Shown here: positions 51,457-60,494 of the stretch, piece by piece
Layout: each line of letters starts with the position of its first letter
How positions within the stretch are numbered: position 1 is the first letter of the stretch
Assembly: GCF_000227115.2 (NCBI RefSeq)
Contig: NC_016481.1
Location: forward strand, 1,195,259-1,259,258
Source of the DNA: Naumovozyma dairenensis CBS 421
Taxonomy: Eukaryota > Ascomycota > Saccharomycetes > Saccharomycetales > Saccharomycetaceae
Length of the DNA: 64,000 nucleotides
Reading direction: 5' to 3'
The notes under the pieces: model-generated
Database searches by the model: none
What the model saw: only the letters and a program-made list of their open reading frames with translations
Told to the model about the DNA's origin: nothing
Position numbers and translations under genes: made by a program

Positions 51457-51966
51457 ATCTGAGTTGTTTTTTATTTCTTGCCTCCTTCTTCTTCACTGTT
51501 CCAGTTCAGTCTGTTAAATGCAAACTATTCCAAACCATAACTCATATAATGTTATTAACTTCATATGACAACTGGATATTACATGAATTTTGACCAGGTT
51601 TATAACTTTGCTTGATTAGTATTGATGTTTATGTTTTTTGATCTTACGTAAGGCAGAAATTAGTTGTGACGCGCAACATGAAAAAAGAGTCAGGGATCAT
51701 TTTAATTTGAATCATTCATGGTACCCGTTAAAAATTCAAGAATCAGAAACGTATACTGAGTATATATGGCGTTCGTTTATCAATGTCAAGAATGTTGTAA
51801 CCGATTATTTAATACTGCTTAGGTAAAAATAATAATAGCTAATGATGAATTTCAAAATCATGTTTTAACTTTTATTCCTTATTTAACAGAATGCCTAAAT
51901 ACTCAAATAACTAGTCAAATCAACATCGAATGTTTTGCAAATAAAATAACACTCTGATTCAAAAAG

Positions 51967-52083
51967 TGCTGGAACGATATTCGTAGTAAGTATTACTATT
52001 AATATCCTATGGTAAATGTGTAGATATCAAGTTTGGTACAATGTCCTCTAATATGACGCGAAACGATTACCGAACCTGGTAAA
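51967..52083 (+). repeat. Truncated LTR-like unit, first copy of a 117-bp imperfect tandem repeat
   Basis: The unit begins TGCTGGAACGATATT and shares TACTATTAATATCCTATGG, AGATATCAAG, TTGGTACAA and GATTACC with the directly following unit at 52084. The repeat is imperfect, so it is not recent. The start resembles the TGTTGGAAT start of Ty1-type delta LTRs. I infer a truncated 5' LTR end abutting a longer LTR copy. Confidence 0.45.
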
Positions 52084-52454
52084 TGCTGGAATGATATTTT
52101 TAATAAGGTACTATTAATATCCTATGGTAAGAATACAGATATCAAGCTTGGTACAACGTCTTCTACAAAGACACGAACTAATGATTACCAAAAATGGTAG
52201 AGACGCGTAAGACTACAGGCATCGACGCGACACGATAGTTGAATTATCGTGTCTGCCAGCGTTAAGTCACATTTTCGTGTTTCTGTTTCATCATCAAGAA
52301 AGGTATAAATAGACCAATAACTCGAAGTTTCAATTCCTATTCTTTCTGATATTATTTTATATACTTATACATTTTTTTATTATTTATTTTTAAGAAAGAC
52401 GAACCTTTTTACACACATTATAAGGAAAATTAGCTCTTACTATAATTCATAACA
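52084..52454 (+). mobile_element. LTR-like sequence of a Ty/copia-type retrotransposon
   Basis: About 371 bp running from TGCTGGAATGATATT to ATTCATAACA, with TG...CA ends. It contains a 9-bp perfect hairpin (52229-52253) and a TATAAAT box at 52304-52310, placed as expected for a U3 promoter followed by an R-U5 part. A short open frame starts 19 bp after it. The nearby tRNA-Cys fits the known preference of yeast Ty elements for sequence upstream of Pol III genes. No target-site duplication or primer-binding site was confirmed, so the exact ends are uncertain. Confidence 0.4.
52229..52253. repeat. Perfect 9-bp inverted repeat inside the LTR-like sequence
   Basis: GACACGATA and TATCGTGTC flank a 7-nt spacer. 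It lies about 50 bp before the TATA box of the LTR-like unit and could be a paired protein-binding site or a DNA/RNA hairpin. Confidence 0.8.
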
Positions 52455-52472
52455 AACATAATCAATTTTAGG

Positions 52473-52598
52473 ATGGAAAATTACAACTACAAGATCAGAG
52501 AAAATATGAGAAAGGATGCTTCCGAGCGAAAAGAGACTCGACTAATTGTAAAATTATTATCGGAGGAAATGCTTTTTCAGCTGATTTATGTTAGATAG
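52473..52598 (+). pseudogene. Short open frame after the LTR, possible gag remnant
   Basis: A 41-codon frame (MENYNYKIRENMRKDASERK, then 21 more residues) begins just downstream of the LTR-like sequence, where the gag start of a Ty element would lie. It stops early and no similarity to a specific Gag was recognised. The call rests on position only. Confidence 0.25.
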
Positions 52599-52906
52599 TA
52601 TAAAAATTGGATGTAAGATATCCGATTAGGATTACGAACTGTTGGCGTCATGCCAAAGTTTCACAAAGAAGTATGTTTATTTATTATTATTTGAGTAATT
52701 ACTGTCATGATGTTATGAGTCGTTTTAGAAAAGCAAGTCAAGAATTATTATTATGAAGTTCACCAGGTTCGAAGTAATGACCCGAACTATGTTATGCACC
52801 ATACATGTTTGTAGCTGTATAACGTTTATTGAATTATAATTGATATCGTTTGTTGATTAAGTCGAATGCCATGCAAGTGTTATCTTATTATTATTAAGAT
52901 TGTTTT

Positions 52907-53110
52907 TGATTGCAGCCACGTCTACGGTTTTCGGCCGGCCATGCGTACAAGAGTTATGTATTGGGTCGGTTAAGTTGTATGGTTTTGCTGAGTGTTTACT
53001 CAGGCGTTCTGGATTAGTCTCTCCTAATCAAACCTACAAGTATTTAGAGTGTCCTGCGGAGCACCTAGTCGAAAGGACTTTGAGAGCGGTGTTCATGATT
53101 ACGAATTTTG
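52907..53110 (+). other. GC-richer stretch with three consecutive hairpins, possible structured RNA
   Basis: Three nearby inverted repeats are visible: CTGAGT/ACTCAG (52988-53003, 4-nt loop), GATTAG/CTAATC (53012-53029, 6-nt loop) and GAGCACC/GGTGTTC (53059-53094, one G-T pair) with an inner AGTC/GACT stem closed by GAAAG. The surrounding sequence is much more AT-rich. An 88-codon frame (52900-53166) overlaps it but has no recognisable domain. It may be a non-coding RNA, part of a dead retrotransposon, or chance. Confidence 0.3.
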
Positions 53111-53236
53111 TTTTATGCATGCATGACTTCAACGAGATATTATATGAACTTCTAGAATTTATTTGACTTACCAAGTTATTACTTTATCATCATTATCATA
53201 AGCCGTAATTATGTGGAGAAACTAATTAGGAGCTAA

Positions 53237-53722
53237 TGTAAGTAAGATACTACTAACTTTACTTTATCTCCTGTATTTCTATCCTATCCCTATTCACATT
53301 CTATTACCATTCTATTATTGTCCTATCCAATCTTTATCCTACTCCTATTTTTAGTAACACAGTGCATTACAATGAAACAGGATAACATAAGGAGTAACAC
53401 AAGATTAAGGAGTACGTCTATGATACAATATGATCCCCAAATTATCAAACGTTCCAGAACGAAATATGATTAAATAAGCTCGTTGATTATCTAAGCTAAC
53501 TATGACGGGCAAGCGATTAGATAAAATAATTTTGAAAGATATAAAAGGACTAAGGGTCGAGCTGGAATTAGAAACATTTTAGTCGTTACTTTATATCTTT
53601 TATTAGTTATCATTTTATACTATATAAGAAGAGAGCAACAAAATCATACATTTTCATAAGAGTCTTATAGTCTTCTCGTCAGAAAATCAAGATTCAAAAC
53701 TATATCCAAATCATATTTTACA
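53237..53722. mobile_element. Possible second LTR relic upstream of tRNA-Cys
   Basis: A segment with TGTAA...TTACA ends, which are perfect 5-bp inverted termini, stopping 15 bp before the tRNA start. A TATAAAAGG box lies near 53539. This is the layout of an LTR inserted next to a Pol III gene, but the flanking 5-mers do not match, so no target duplication is seen and the call is weak. Confidence 0.2.
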
Positions 53723-53737
53723 TGGAATTTTAAGATT

Positions 53738-53809
53738 GCTCGTATGGCGCAGTGGTAGCGCAGCAGATTGCAAATCTGTTGGTCCTTAGTTCGATCCTGA
53801 GTGCGAGCT
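53738..53809 (+). tRNA. tRNA-Cys (anticodon GCA)
   Basis: A complete 72-nt cloverleaf without intron. The acceptor stem GCTCGTA pairs with TGCGAGC (one G-T pair) and the discriminator base is T. The D-arm is GCGCAGTGGTAGCGC. The anticodon stem GCAGA/TCTGT encloses loop TTGCAAA, with GCA at 53770-53772. The T-arm contains GTTCGATCC, which is also the internal B box. The sequence reads as the standard yeast tRNA-Cys. Confidence 0.98.
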
Positions 53810-53815
53810 TTTTTT
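53810..53815 (+). terminator. RNA polymerase III terminator of tRNA-Cys
   Basis: A run of T directly after the tRNA 3' end (seven in a row counting the discriminator base), the usual Pol III stop signal. Confidence 0.9.
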
Positions 53816-54007
53816 CCAAAACATTTTATCTTAGCATCAACATCTTTCCCCTCTTGTATAATAATTTTTTTAAGACATTTCTTCTCATATATATAAACAA
53901 TCCTATTACTACAATACCTTTTAGCCTACCTACATTGCAATTAATTGTGATTCTATTCTGTCCATTTACAAATTTTCTTATCCAACACTACCAAAACAAA
54001 GGGCTAT

Positions 54008-54017
54008 TAGCCGCCCA
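54008..54017 (+). promoter_or_regulatory. URS1-like Ume6 site upstream of DUR1,2
   Basis: TAGCCGCCCA matches the URS1 consensus TAGCCGCCGA at nine of ten positions. It lies about 600 bp before the DUR1,2 start. In S. cerevisiae Ume6 represses nitrogen-catabolic genes such as CAR1 through URS1, so a role in urea catabolism is plausible. Confidence 0.5.
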
Positions 54018-54089
54018 GCTCAAACGGAATTTAACGTCTCGGCGTCTCACAAAAAAATTTCCCCTTTTGAGCGATGACTTTTCCGACCA

Positions 54090-54587
54090 GATAAGAGATT
54101 TCCTTATCAATTCTTGCGAATATTGATAAACATTTCTCGACCAAATGGTAAACCACAGATTAGCTCGATAAGATTATACAACTTAAGTAACAGCGACAAT
54201 TGCTTTTTCCCTATACTGATTCTGCTCCGTTTATCTTTGGACAAAAGCTATTTACATTAAGGTTCACTGCTAATATGCGTACATACTGTACCTGTTATGT
54301 TTTCGTTATCCTACCGTCGCACTTCCATAACAAATCGATGATAAACTTGACATAATACGTCCAAATCTACTACTTGAGGGTATGACTCGAGAAGCTAAGT
54401 TGTTAAACACAAGATTTTAGTTGCTATCACTTATGTTAATCATGTCTTTCGAGTTATATATATTGACCATCGACGTGCATGTCAAAAGGTTGACGTGAAG
54501 CTTTCTATTCTCATCGTCACCAAAGTAAACACTTCTTGTATTACATTATAAGGAACTACTTTGAAATAATATATTAAGATACTTATC
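54090..54587 (+). promoter_or_regulatory. Cluster of GATA-factor sites upstream of DUR1,2
   Basis: GATAAG occurs at 54090-54095 and 54167-54172. Its reverse complement CTTATC occurs at 54103-54108 and 54582-54587, with extra GATAAA/TTATC variants between. Gln3 and Gat1 bind GATAAG and drive nitrogen-catabolite-sensitive genes, including DUR1,2, in S. cerevisiae. No clear Dal82 UIS element was found. Confidence 0.6.
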
Positions 54588-54619
54588 ATAAAATTAATAA
54601 CAATCTGATTGAAAAAAAA

Positions 54620-57600
54620 ATGACTAATCAGCAATCTACAAATTACTTAGGTTGGTCAATTGAAGGCTGGATAACTTTCCATAAGAAATCAACACCAACA
54701 GAATCTTATAATTTACTAATTTCTTTAATCAATTCGCAATTTGTTGCACCAACTGATCCAGCATGGGTTTCCGTTTGTTCCATTGAAAACTTCAATCACC
54801 AATGGCAAATCTTACAAACAAAATCAAATAAAGAATTACTACCTCTTTATGGTGTCCCCATCGCCATTAAAGATAATATTGATGCTAAAGGCATCCCAAC
54901 AACTGCAGCTTGTCCATCTTTCTCATATAATCCTGAAAGAGACTCTAAAGTTGTATCATTATTAAGAGATGCCGGTGCAATCATTATTGGTAAGACTAAC
55001 TTGGACCAATTTGCAACAGGTTTGGTCGGTACAAGATCACCATACGGTAAAACTCCATGTGTATTCAATAAAGATTATGTTTCCGGGGGCTCATCTGCAG
55101 GGAGTGCCAGTGTCGTTGCAAGAGGTATTGTTCCCATTGCCTTAGGTACCGATACAGCCGGTTCAGGAAGGGTTCCTGCTGCATTAAACAATTTAATTGG
55201 ATTAAAACCAACAAGGGGCGTACTCTCGTGTCAAGGTGTTGTCCCAGCTTGTAAATCATTAGATTGTGTTTCCATTTTTGCATTGAATTTAAGTGACGCT
55301 GAAAGGTGTTTCAAAATCTTATGTCAATTTGATGGAGATAATGATGAATATTCAAGGTTATATCCTTCAAATCCGCTACAAAAATTTCCCAAGAATTTAA
55401 CTATTGCTATTCCAAAAACTGTACCATGGTATGGTGAAATTGAAAATCCAAAACTATATTCAAATGCAATCGCGAGCTTGAAAGAAACGGGAGCTAATGT
55501 TGTTACTATTGACTTCGAACCATTATTGGAACTAGCTAAGTGTCTATATGAAGGTCCGTGGGTGGCAGAACGTTATAATGCTATTAGAGACTTCTTGGCA
55601 ACAAATCCACCAAATGATACCTTAGATCCAATTGTAATGTCCATTATAAAAGGCGCCACTTCCTTTGATGCAGCTGATGCCTTCAAATTCGAATACAAAA
55701 GGCAAGGAATTCTTCAAAAAGTTAACAAACTGCTCAAAGATATTGATGTGTTATGTGTTCCAACTTGTCCACTTAACCCAACTTTTGAAGAAGTTACAAA
55801 TGAACCAATTTTAATCAACTCAAGGCAAGGTACATGGACCAATTTTGTCAACCTGGCTGATATGGCAGCCTTAGCAATTCCAACTGGTTTTAGAAACGAT
55901 GGCCTTCCTAATGGTATTACATTAATTGGTAGAAAGTTTACTGATTATGCATTATTGGATTTAGCAAAACGTTTCTTCAAAGTTACATATCCAAACGGTT
56001 CAAGATCATTTGGTATCTTCAAAGATTATAAAGTTGACACGAAAGATGATAATCTTGTTGGTCCAGATTTTTCAATTGCTGATTCAATTAAATTGGCTGT
56101 GGTAGGTGCTCATTTGAAAGGTTTACCATTACATTGGCAATTAGAAAGAGTTAATGCTGTCTATTTATCATCCCCAAAAACATCCAGAAATTATGTACTT
56201 TATGCTCTACCTAAAGTGGGTCCAATCTTAAAGCCAGCTTTAAGAAGAGTTGATTTTTCGAAAGGTTCTCAAATTCAATTAGAACTTTATAGTGTTCCCA
56301 AGGAGAATTTTGGTACTTTCATTTCTATGGTCCCTGAACCATTAGGTATCGGTTCTGTTGAATTAGAGAATGGAGAATGGGTAAAATCGTTCATTTGTGA
56401 AGAAAGTGGATATAAACAAAAGGGTTCTGTTGATATAACATCATATGGAAGTTTTAAGACATACGTGGAATCATTGAAATCAACGGAATCATCCAACAAA
56501 AAATGTTTTGATACAGTTTTAGTTGCTAATAGGGGTGAAATTGCTGTTAGGATTATGAAAACTTTAAAGAAAATGAAAATTAAGTCAGTTGCTGTTTACT
56601 CTGATCTAGACAAATATTCTCAACATGTTACGGATAGCGATGATGCTGTTCCTCTACATGGATCAACCGCTGCTGAAACATATCTGAATATAGATAAAAT
56701 TATCAATGCTGCCAAAGTCAGTGGTGCCCAAGCCATTATTCCAGGTTATGGCTTCTTATCAGAAAATGCAGATTTCTCAGATCGATGTGCAGAAGAAGGT
56801 ATTATATTTGTTGGCCCTTCTGGCGAAATAATTAGAAACTTGGGTCTCAAACATTCCGCTAGAAATATCGCAGAAGCCGCTCATGTCCCATTGGTTCCAG
56901 GTTCGTCTTTGATTAAAAGTGCTACTGAAGCTAAAGAAGTTGCTGCTGCTTTGGAATATCCAGTAATGGTCAAATCAACAGCAGGTGGTGGTGGTATTGG
57001 TTTACAAAAAGTGGATAATGAAGCCGATATCGAACGTGTATTCGAAACGGTCCAACATCAGGGAAAGTCATTCTTTGGAGATTCTGGTGTCTTTTTGGAG
57101 CGTTTTATTGAAAATGCTAGGCATGTTGAGGTTCAATTGATGGGTGATGGCTATGGTAATGCTATCGCTTTAGGTGACCGTGATTGTTCGTTGCAACGTC
57201 GTAATCAAAAAGTTATAGAAGAAACTCCTGCTCCAAACCTTCCAGATGGAACAAAGTTTAAATTACGAGAAGCTGCAGAAAATCTTGGGAAACTATTAAA
57301 GTATAAAGGTGCAGGTACCGTTGAATTTATATATGATGAAAGGCGTAATGAGTTTTATTTCTTAGAGGTAAATACAAGATTACAAGTTGAACATCCTATT
57401 ACAGAAATGGTTACTGGTTTAGATTTGGTCGAATGGATGATAAGAATTGCCGCTGATGATCCACCAGATTTTGCTTCTACTAATATCACTGTTACTGGCG
57501 CTTCTATTGAAGCTCGTTTATATGCTGAGAATCCTGTCAAAGGCTTTAAACCATCTCCAGGTCAATTGACTGATGTTTCGTTTCCAGAATGGGCGAGAGT

Positions 57601-60136
57601 TGACACTTGGGTTACTGCTGGTACTGTGGTTTCTGCTGAATATGATCCTACATTAGCTAAATTGATTGTACATGGTAAAGATAGAAATGATGCTATATCG
57701 AAATTAATTCAAGCCCTTGATGAAACAAAACTTTATGGTTGTGTTACGAATATTGATTATTTAAAATCTATTGTTTCATCAGATATGTTCAAAGAGGCAA
57801 GAGTGTCAACCAATGTTTTGAATTTTTACGACTATGCTCCATCTGCTATTGAGATTACTTCACCTGGTGCTCATACTTCTGTTCAAGATTATCCTGGTAG
57901 AACCGGTTATTGGTCAATTGGTGTTCCTCCTTCTGGTCCAATGGATGCATATTCCTTCCAATTGGCTAATCGTATTGTCGGTAATGATTCCGAGGCAGCT
58001 GCCTTAGAAATTACATTGACTGGGCCAACCGTTATCTTCCATACACAAACTGTGATTTCTATTACTGGTGGGATATGTCCCTGCATGGTGAATGATGAAC
58101 CAATTGAACAAAACAAACCGATTTCAATTTCTAAAGGTGACGAACTTTCTATTGGTAGATTGATAACAGGATGTAGAGCTTATCTGGCTATCAGAGGTGG
58201 GTTAGATATTCCAGAATACTTGGGTTCCAGATCTACATTCACATTAGGAACCATTGGAGGCTATAATGGTAGAGTATTAAAACTTGGTGATGTATTGTTC
58301 ATAAATCAATTCGATTCAGCATCCTCTTCTCAGGTTTCTAAATATCATCCCCAATCAGTTCCATCTTCTTTGATACCTTCTATTTCGAACGATAAAGAAT
58401 GGTTAATTGGTGTGATGTGTGGTCCACATGGTTCTCCAGATTTCTTTACTTCGGAGTATGCTGATGAATTCTTCAATGAGAAATGGAAGATTCATTATAA
58501 TTCAAATAGATTTGGTGTCAGATTGATTGGTCCACGCCCAAAATGGGCAAGAAAGGATGGTGGTGAAGGTGGTTTGCATCCTTCCAATGCCCACGATTAT
58601 GTTTATTCATTAGGAGCTATTAACTTTACAGGAGATGAACCTGTCATTGTTACATGTGATGGCCCTTCATTAGGAGGGTTTGTTTGTCATGGTGTTGTTC
58701 CTGAAGCAGAACTATGGAAAGTAGGCCAAGTTAAGCCCGGTGATACTGTCCAATTTATTCCAATTTCTTATCAGGTCGCTAGAGAATTGAAATTGTCACA
58801 AGATTATTCTATTTCTTCCTTCGAACCAAACTCTTTGAAAAGACTTACTCTTGATATGGGGTTACTAGAGGTGCAAGATCCAGTTTTGAAACGTATTCCT
58901 CATAGATCAAATCTCTCTCCGATGGTTACATACAGGCAAGCAGGTGACCGTTATATCTTAGTTGAATATGGTGAGAACAAGATGGAGCTCGATATTTGTT
59001 ACAGAATACATTGTTTGATAAAGTTGGTTAAAAAGAATAATACTATGGGTGTTGTTGAAATGTCCCAGGGTGTTAGGTCAGTCTTAGTTGAATTTGATCC
59101 ATACAAGATATCTCAAGATGAATTACTGTACACATTAAATGCTTATGAACAGGAAATTTATTTTACACAAGATTGGACTGTTAAATCTAATATTATTAGA
59201 TTACCTATGGCTTTTGAAGATTCAAAAATATTATCATGCGTTAAACGTTATCAAGAATCTGTTCGTTCCTCAGCTCCATGGTTACCTAACAATGTTGATT
59301 TCATTGCGGATATTAATGGAGTTTCTCGTGAATATATACACGATATGGTTTATTCTGCTAGATTTATGGTATTAGGTTTAGGTGATGTTTTCTTAGGTTC
59401 ACCTTGTGCGGTTCCATTAGATCCACGTCAAAGATTATTAGGTAGTAAATATAATCCATCCAGAACTTTTACTGAAAGAGGTGCTGTTGGACTAGGTGGT
59501 ATGTATATGTGTATATATGCTGCTGCAAGTCCGGGTGGTTACCAATTAGTTGGGAGAACCATTCCGATTTGGGATAAATTAATGCTATCAACTTCATCTG
59601 CTAACACTGGACAACCATGGTTATTGAATCCATTTGATCAGATTGAATTCTATCCTGTATCTGAAGAGGAATTAGATAATTTTACTGCTGCCTGTGACCA
59701 AGCTACTTTTACCGTTGACATTGAACCTTCAATATTTAGTCATAAAGATTATTTAAGATGGGTTGAAGATAATAAGGAATCTATTGAAGATTTTACAAAG
59801 GCACAATCTGGTGAAAAGGCAAATGAATTTGCTCGCTTGATGGAAGCATCCAATGTTGAGTTAGAGAAAACTAAGCAATGCATCGTTGTTGAAAAAGAAG
59901 ATTATCCAGAAGGTTCGTTGTTAGTTTATTCAGAATATTCTGGTCGTTTTTGGAAATCTGCTGTTTCTGTTGGTGATGAGGTTGATGTATCGAAAGGCTT
60001 AATAATTCTTGAAGCTATGAAAACTGAAATGTTAGTGCCTTCTCCTTATAAAGGTAAACTTCTAAAGATCTGTCATAAGAATGGTGATATGGTTGATTCT
60101 GGTGACCTAGTTGCTGTCATCCAACCAGTGCAATAA
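54620..60136 (+). CDS. DUR1,2: Dur1,2 urea amidolyase
   Basis: A single 1838-residue frame (S. cerevisiae 1835) joining both activities. The N-terminal amidase (allophanate hydrolase) shows the triad Lys84, Ser158, Ser182 in AIKDNID, SGGSSAGSAS and DTAGSGRVPA. From about residue 630 comes a biotin carboxylase (VLVANRGEIAVRIMK; ATP-grasp loop KSTAGGGGIGLQKV; EVNTRLQVEHPITE), then the carboxyltransferase halves. The C-terminal biotinyl domain has the attachment Lys1801 in ILEAMKTEM. The enzyme carboxylates urea with ATP and bicarbonate to allophanate, then hydrolyses it to ammonia and CO2 in the cytosol. It is usually induced by allophanate and repressed by good nitrogen sources; GATA sites upstream agree. 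Neighbours FTH1 and KTR3 match YBR208C-YBR205W. Confidence 0.99.
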   Translation: MTNQQSTNYLGWSIEGWITFHKKSTPTESYNLLISLINSQFVAPTDPAWVSVCSIENFNHQWQILQTKSNKELLPLYGVPIAIKDNIDAKGIPTTAACPSFSYNPERDSKVVSLLRDAGAIIIGKTNLDQFATGLVGTRSPYGKTPCVFNKDYVSGGSSAGSASVVARGIVPIALGTDTAGSGRVPAALNNLIGLKPTRGVLSCQGVVPACKSLDCVSIFALNLSDAERCFKILCQFDGDNDEYSRLYPSNPLQKFPKNLTIAIPKTVPWYGEIENPKLYSNAIASLKETGANVVTIDFEPLLELAKCLYEGPWVAERYNAIRDFLATNPPNDTLDPIVMSIIKGATSFDAADAFKFEYKRQGILQKVNKLLKDIDVLCVPTCPLNPTFEEVTNEPILINSRQGTWTNFVNLADMAALAIPTGFRNDGLPNGITLIGRKFTDYALLDLAKRFFKVTYPNGSRSFGIFKDYKVDTKDDNLVGPDFSIADSIKLAVVGAHLKGLPLHWQLERVNAVYLSSPKTSRNYVLYALPKVGPILKPALRRVDFSKGSQIQLELYSVPKENFGTFISMVPEPLGIGSVELENGEWVKSFICEESGYKQKGSVDITSYGSFKTYVESLKSTESSNKKCFDTVLVANRGEIAVRIMKTLKKMKIKSVAVYSDLDKYSQHVTDSDDAVPLHGSTAAETYLNIDKIINAAKVSGAQAIIPGYGFLSENADFSDRCAEEGIIFVGPSGEIIRNLGLKHSARNIAEAAHVPLVPGSSLIKSATEAKEVAAALEYPVMVKSTAGGGGIGLQKVDNEADIERVFETVQHQGKSFFGDSGVFLERFIENARHVEVQLMGDGYGNAIALGDRDCSLQRRNQKVIEETPAPNLPDGTKFKLREAAENLGKLLKYKGAGTVEFIYDERRNEFYFLEVNTRLQVEHPITEMVTGLDLVEWMIRIAADDPPDFASTNITVTGASIEARLYAENPVKGFKPSPGQLTDVSFPEWARVDTWVTAGTVVSAEYDPTLAKLIVHGKDRNDAISKLIQALDETKLYGCVTNIDYLKSIVSSDMFKEARVSTNVLNFYDYAPSAIEITSPGAHTSVQDYPGRTGYWSIGVPPSGPMDAYSFQLANRIVGNDSEAAALEITLTGPTVIFHTQTVISITGGICPCMVNDEPIEQNKPISISKGDELSIGRLITGCRAYLAIRGGLDIPEYLGSRSTFTLGTIGGYNGRVLKLGDVLFINQFDSASSSQVSKYHPQSVPSSLIPSISNDKEWLIGVMCGPHGSPDFFTSEYADEFFNEKWKIHYNSNRFGVRLIGPRPKWARKDGGEGGLHPSNAHDYVYSLGAINFTGDEPVIVTCDGPSLGGFVCHGVVPEAELWKVGQVKPGDTVQFIPISYQVARELKLSQDYSISSFEPNSLKRLTLDMGLLEVQDPVLKRIPHRSNLSPMVTYRQAGDRYILVEYGENKMELDICYRIHCLIKLVKKNNTMGVVEMSQGVRSVLVEFDPYKISQDELLYTLNAYEQEIYFTQDWTVKSNIIRLPMAFEDSKILSCVKRYQESVRSSAPWLPNNVDFIADINGVSREYIHDMVYSARFMVLGLGDVFLGSPCAVPLDPRQRLLGSKYNPSRTFTERGAVGLGGMYMCIYAAASPGGYQLVGRTIPIWDKLMLSTSSANTGQPWLLNPFDQIEFYPVSEEELDNFTAACDQATFTVDIEPSIFSHKDYLRWVEDNKESIEDFTKAQSGEKANEFARLMEASNVELEKTKQCIVVEKEDYPEGSLLVYSEYSGRFWKSAVSVGDEVDVSKGLIILEAMKTEMLVPSPYKGKLLKICHKNGDMVDSGDLVAVIQPVQ

Positions 60137-60494
60137 TTGTTATGATAAATTTTAACTTAGGATGACTCATAACCTTTGAGCAACTATGTATAGTTAGATA
60201 TTATTACATTAAAGATCGTATAAAAAAGATGAGATAAATATATTCATGGAGAGGAGAGACGAAACTGAATGAATCCAGAAATATTATAAGTGTTACTATT
60301 TATTTATTTATATGTTATAAAAGTTTTTGAAATAAAGCCATGGCCGAATAAGCACACAAGAATGTGTCTGTTTTGATTTTCTGTGGGATGAATATATAAG
60401 CGATTTCTTGTGACACCGTTTCTGCTGTTTTGAAAATTTAATAGAATGTGTACATAAATGTTTTTATTGTTTTAAACTTTACTTTTTTGGGAAT
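60137..60494. other. DUR1,2-FTH1 convergent intergenic region
   Basis: 358 bp of 3' flanking sequence for two converging genes. No gene seen. Confidence 0.6.

Larger units (their letters stand above)
51457..54619. other. Gene-poor junction between GRX5 and DUR1,2
   Basis: This 3.2-kb stretch contains one tRNA gene and no convincing protein gene. It joins the GRX5/EXO5 block to the DUR1,2-FTH1-KTR3 block, which are separate in S. cerevisiae, so it marks a rearrangement point. It holds LTR-like sequence (51967-52454), a short open frame just after it, a GC-richer hairpin cluster (about 52907-53110), a second possible LTR relic ending before tRNA-Cys, and a promoter region for DUR1,2. An 88-codon open frame at 52900-53166 lacks any recognisable domain. 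Confidence 0.8.

Noticed and set aside
52900..53166. 88-codon frame upstream of tRNA-Cys
   Set aside because: No recognisable domain and it overlaps a run of hairpins; reported as a structured stretch instead.
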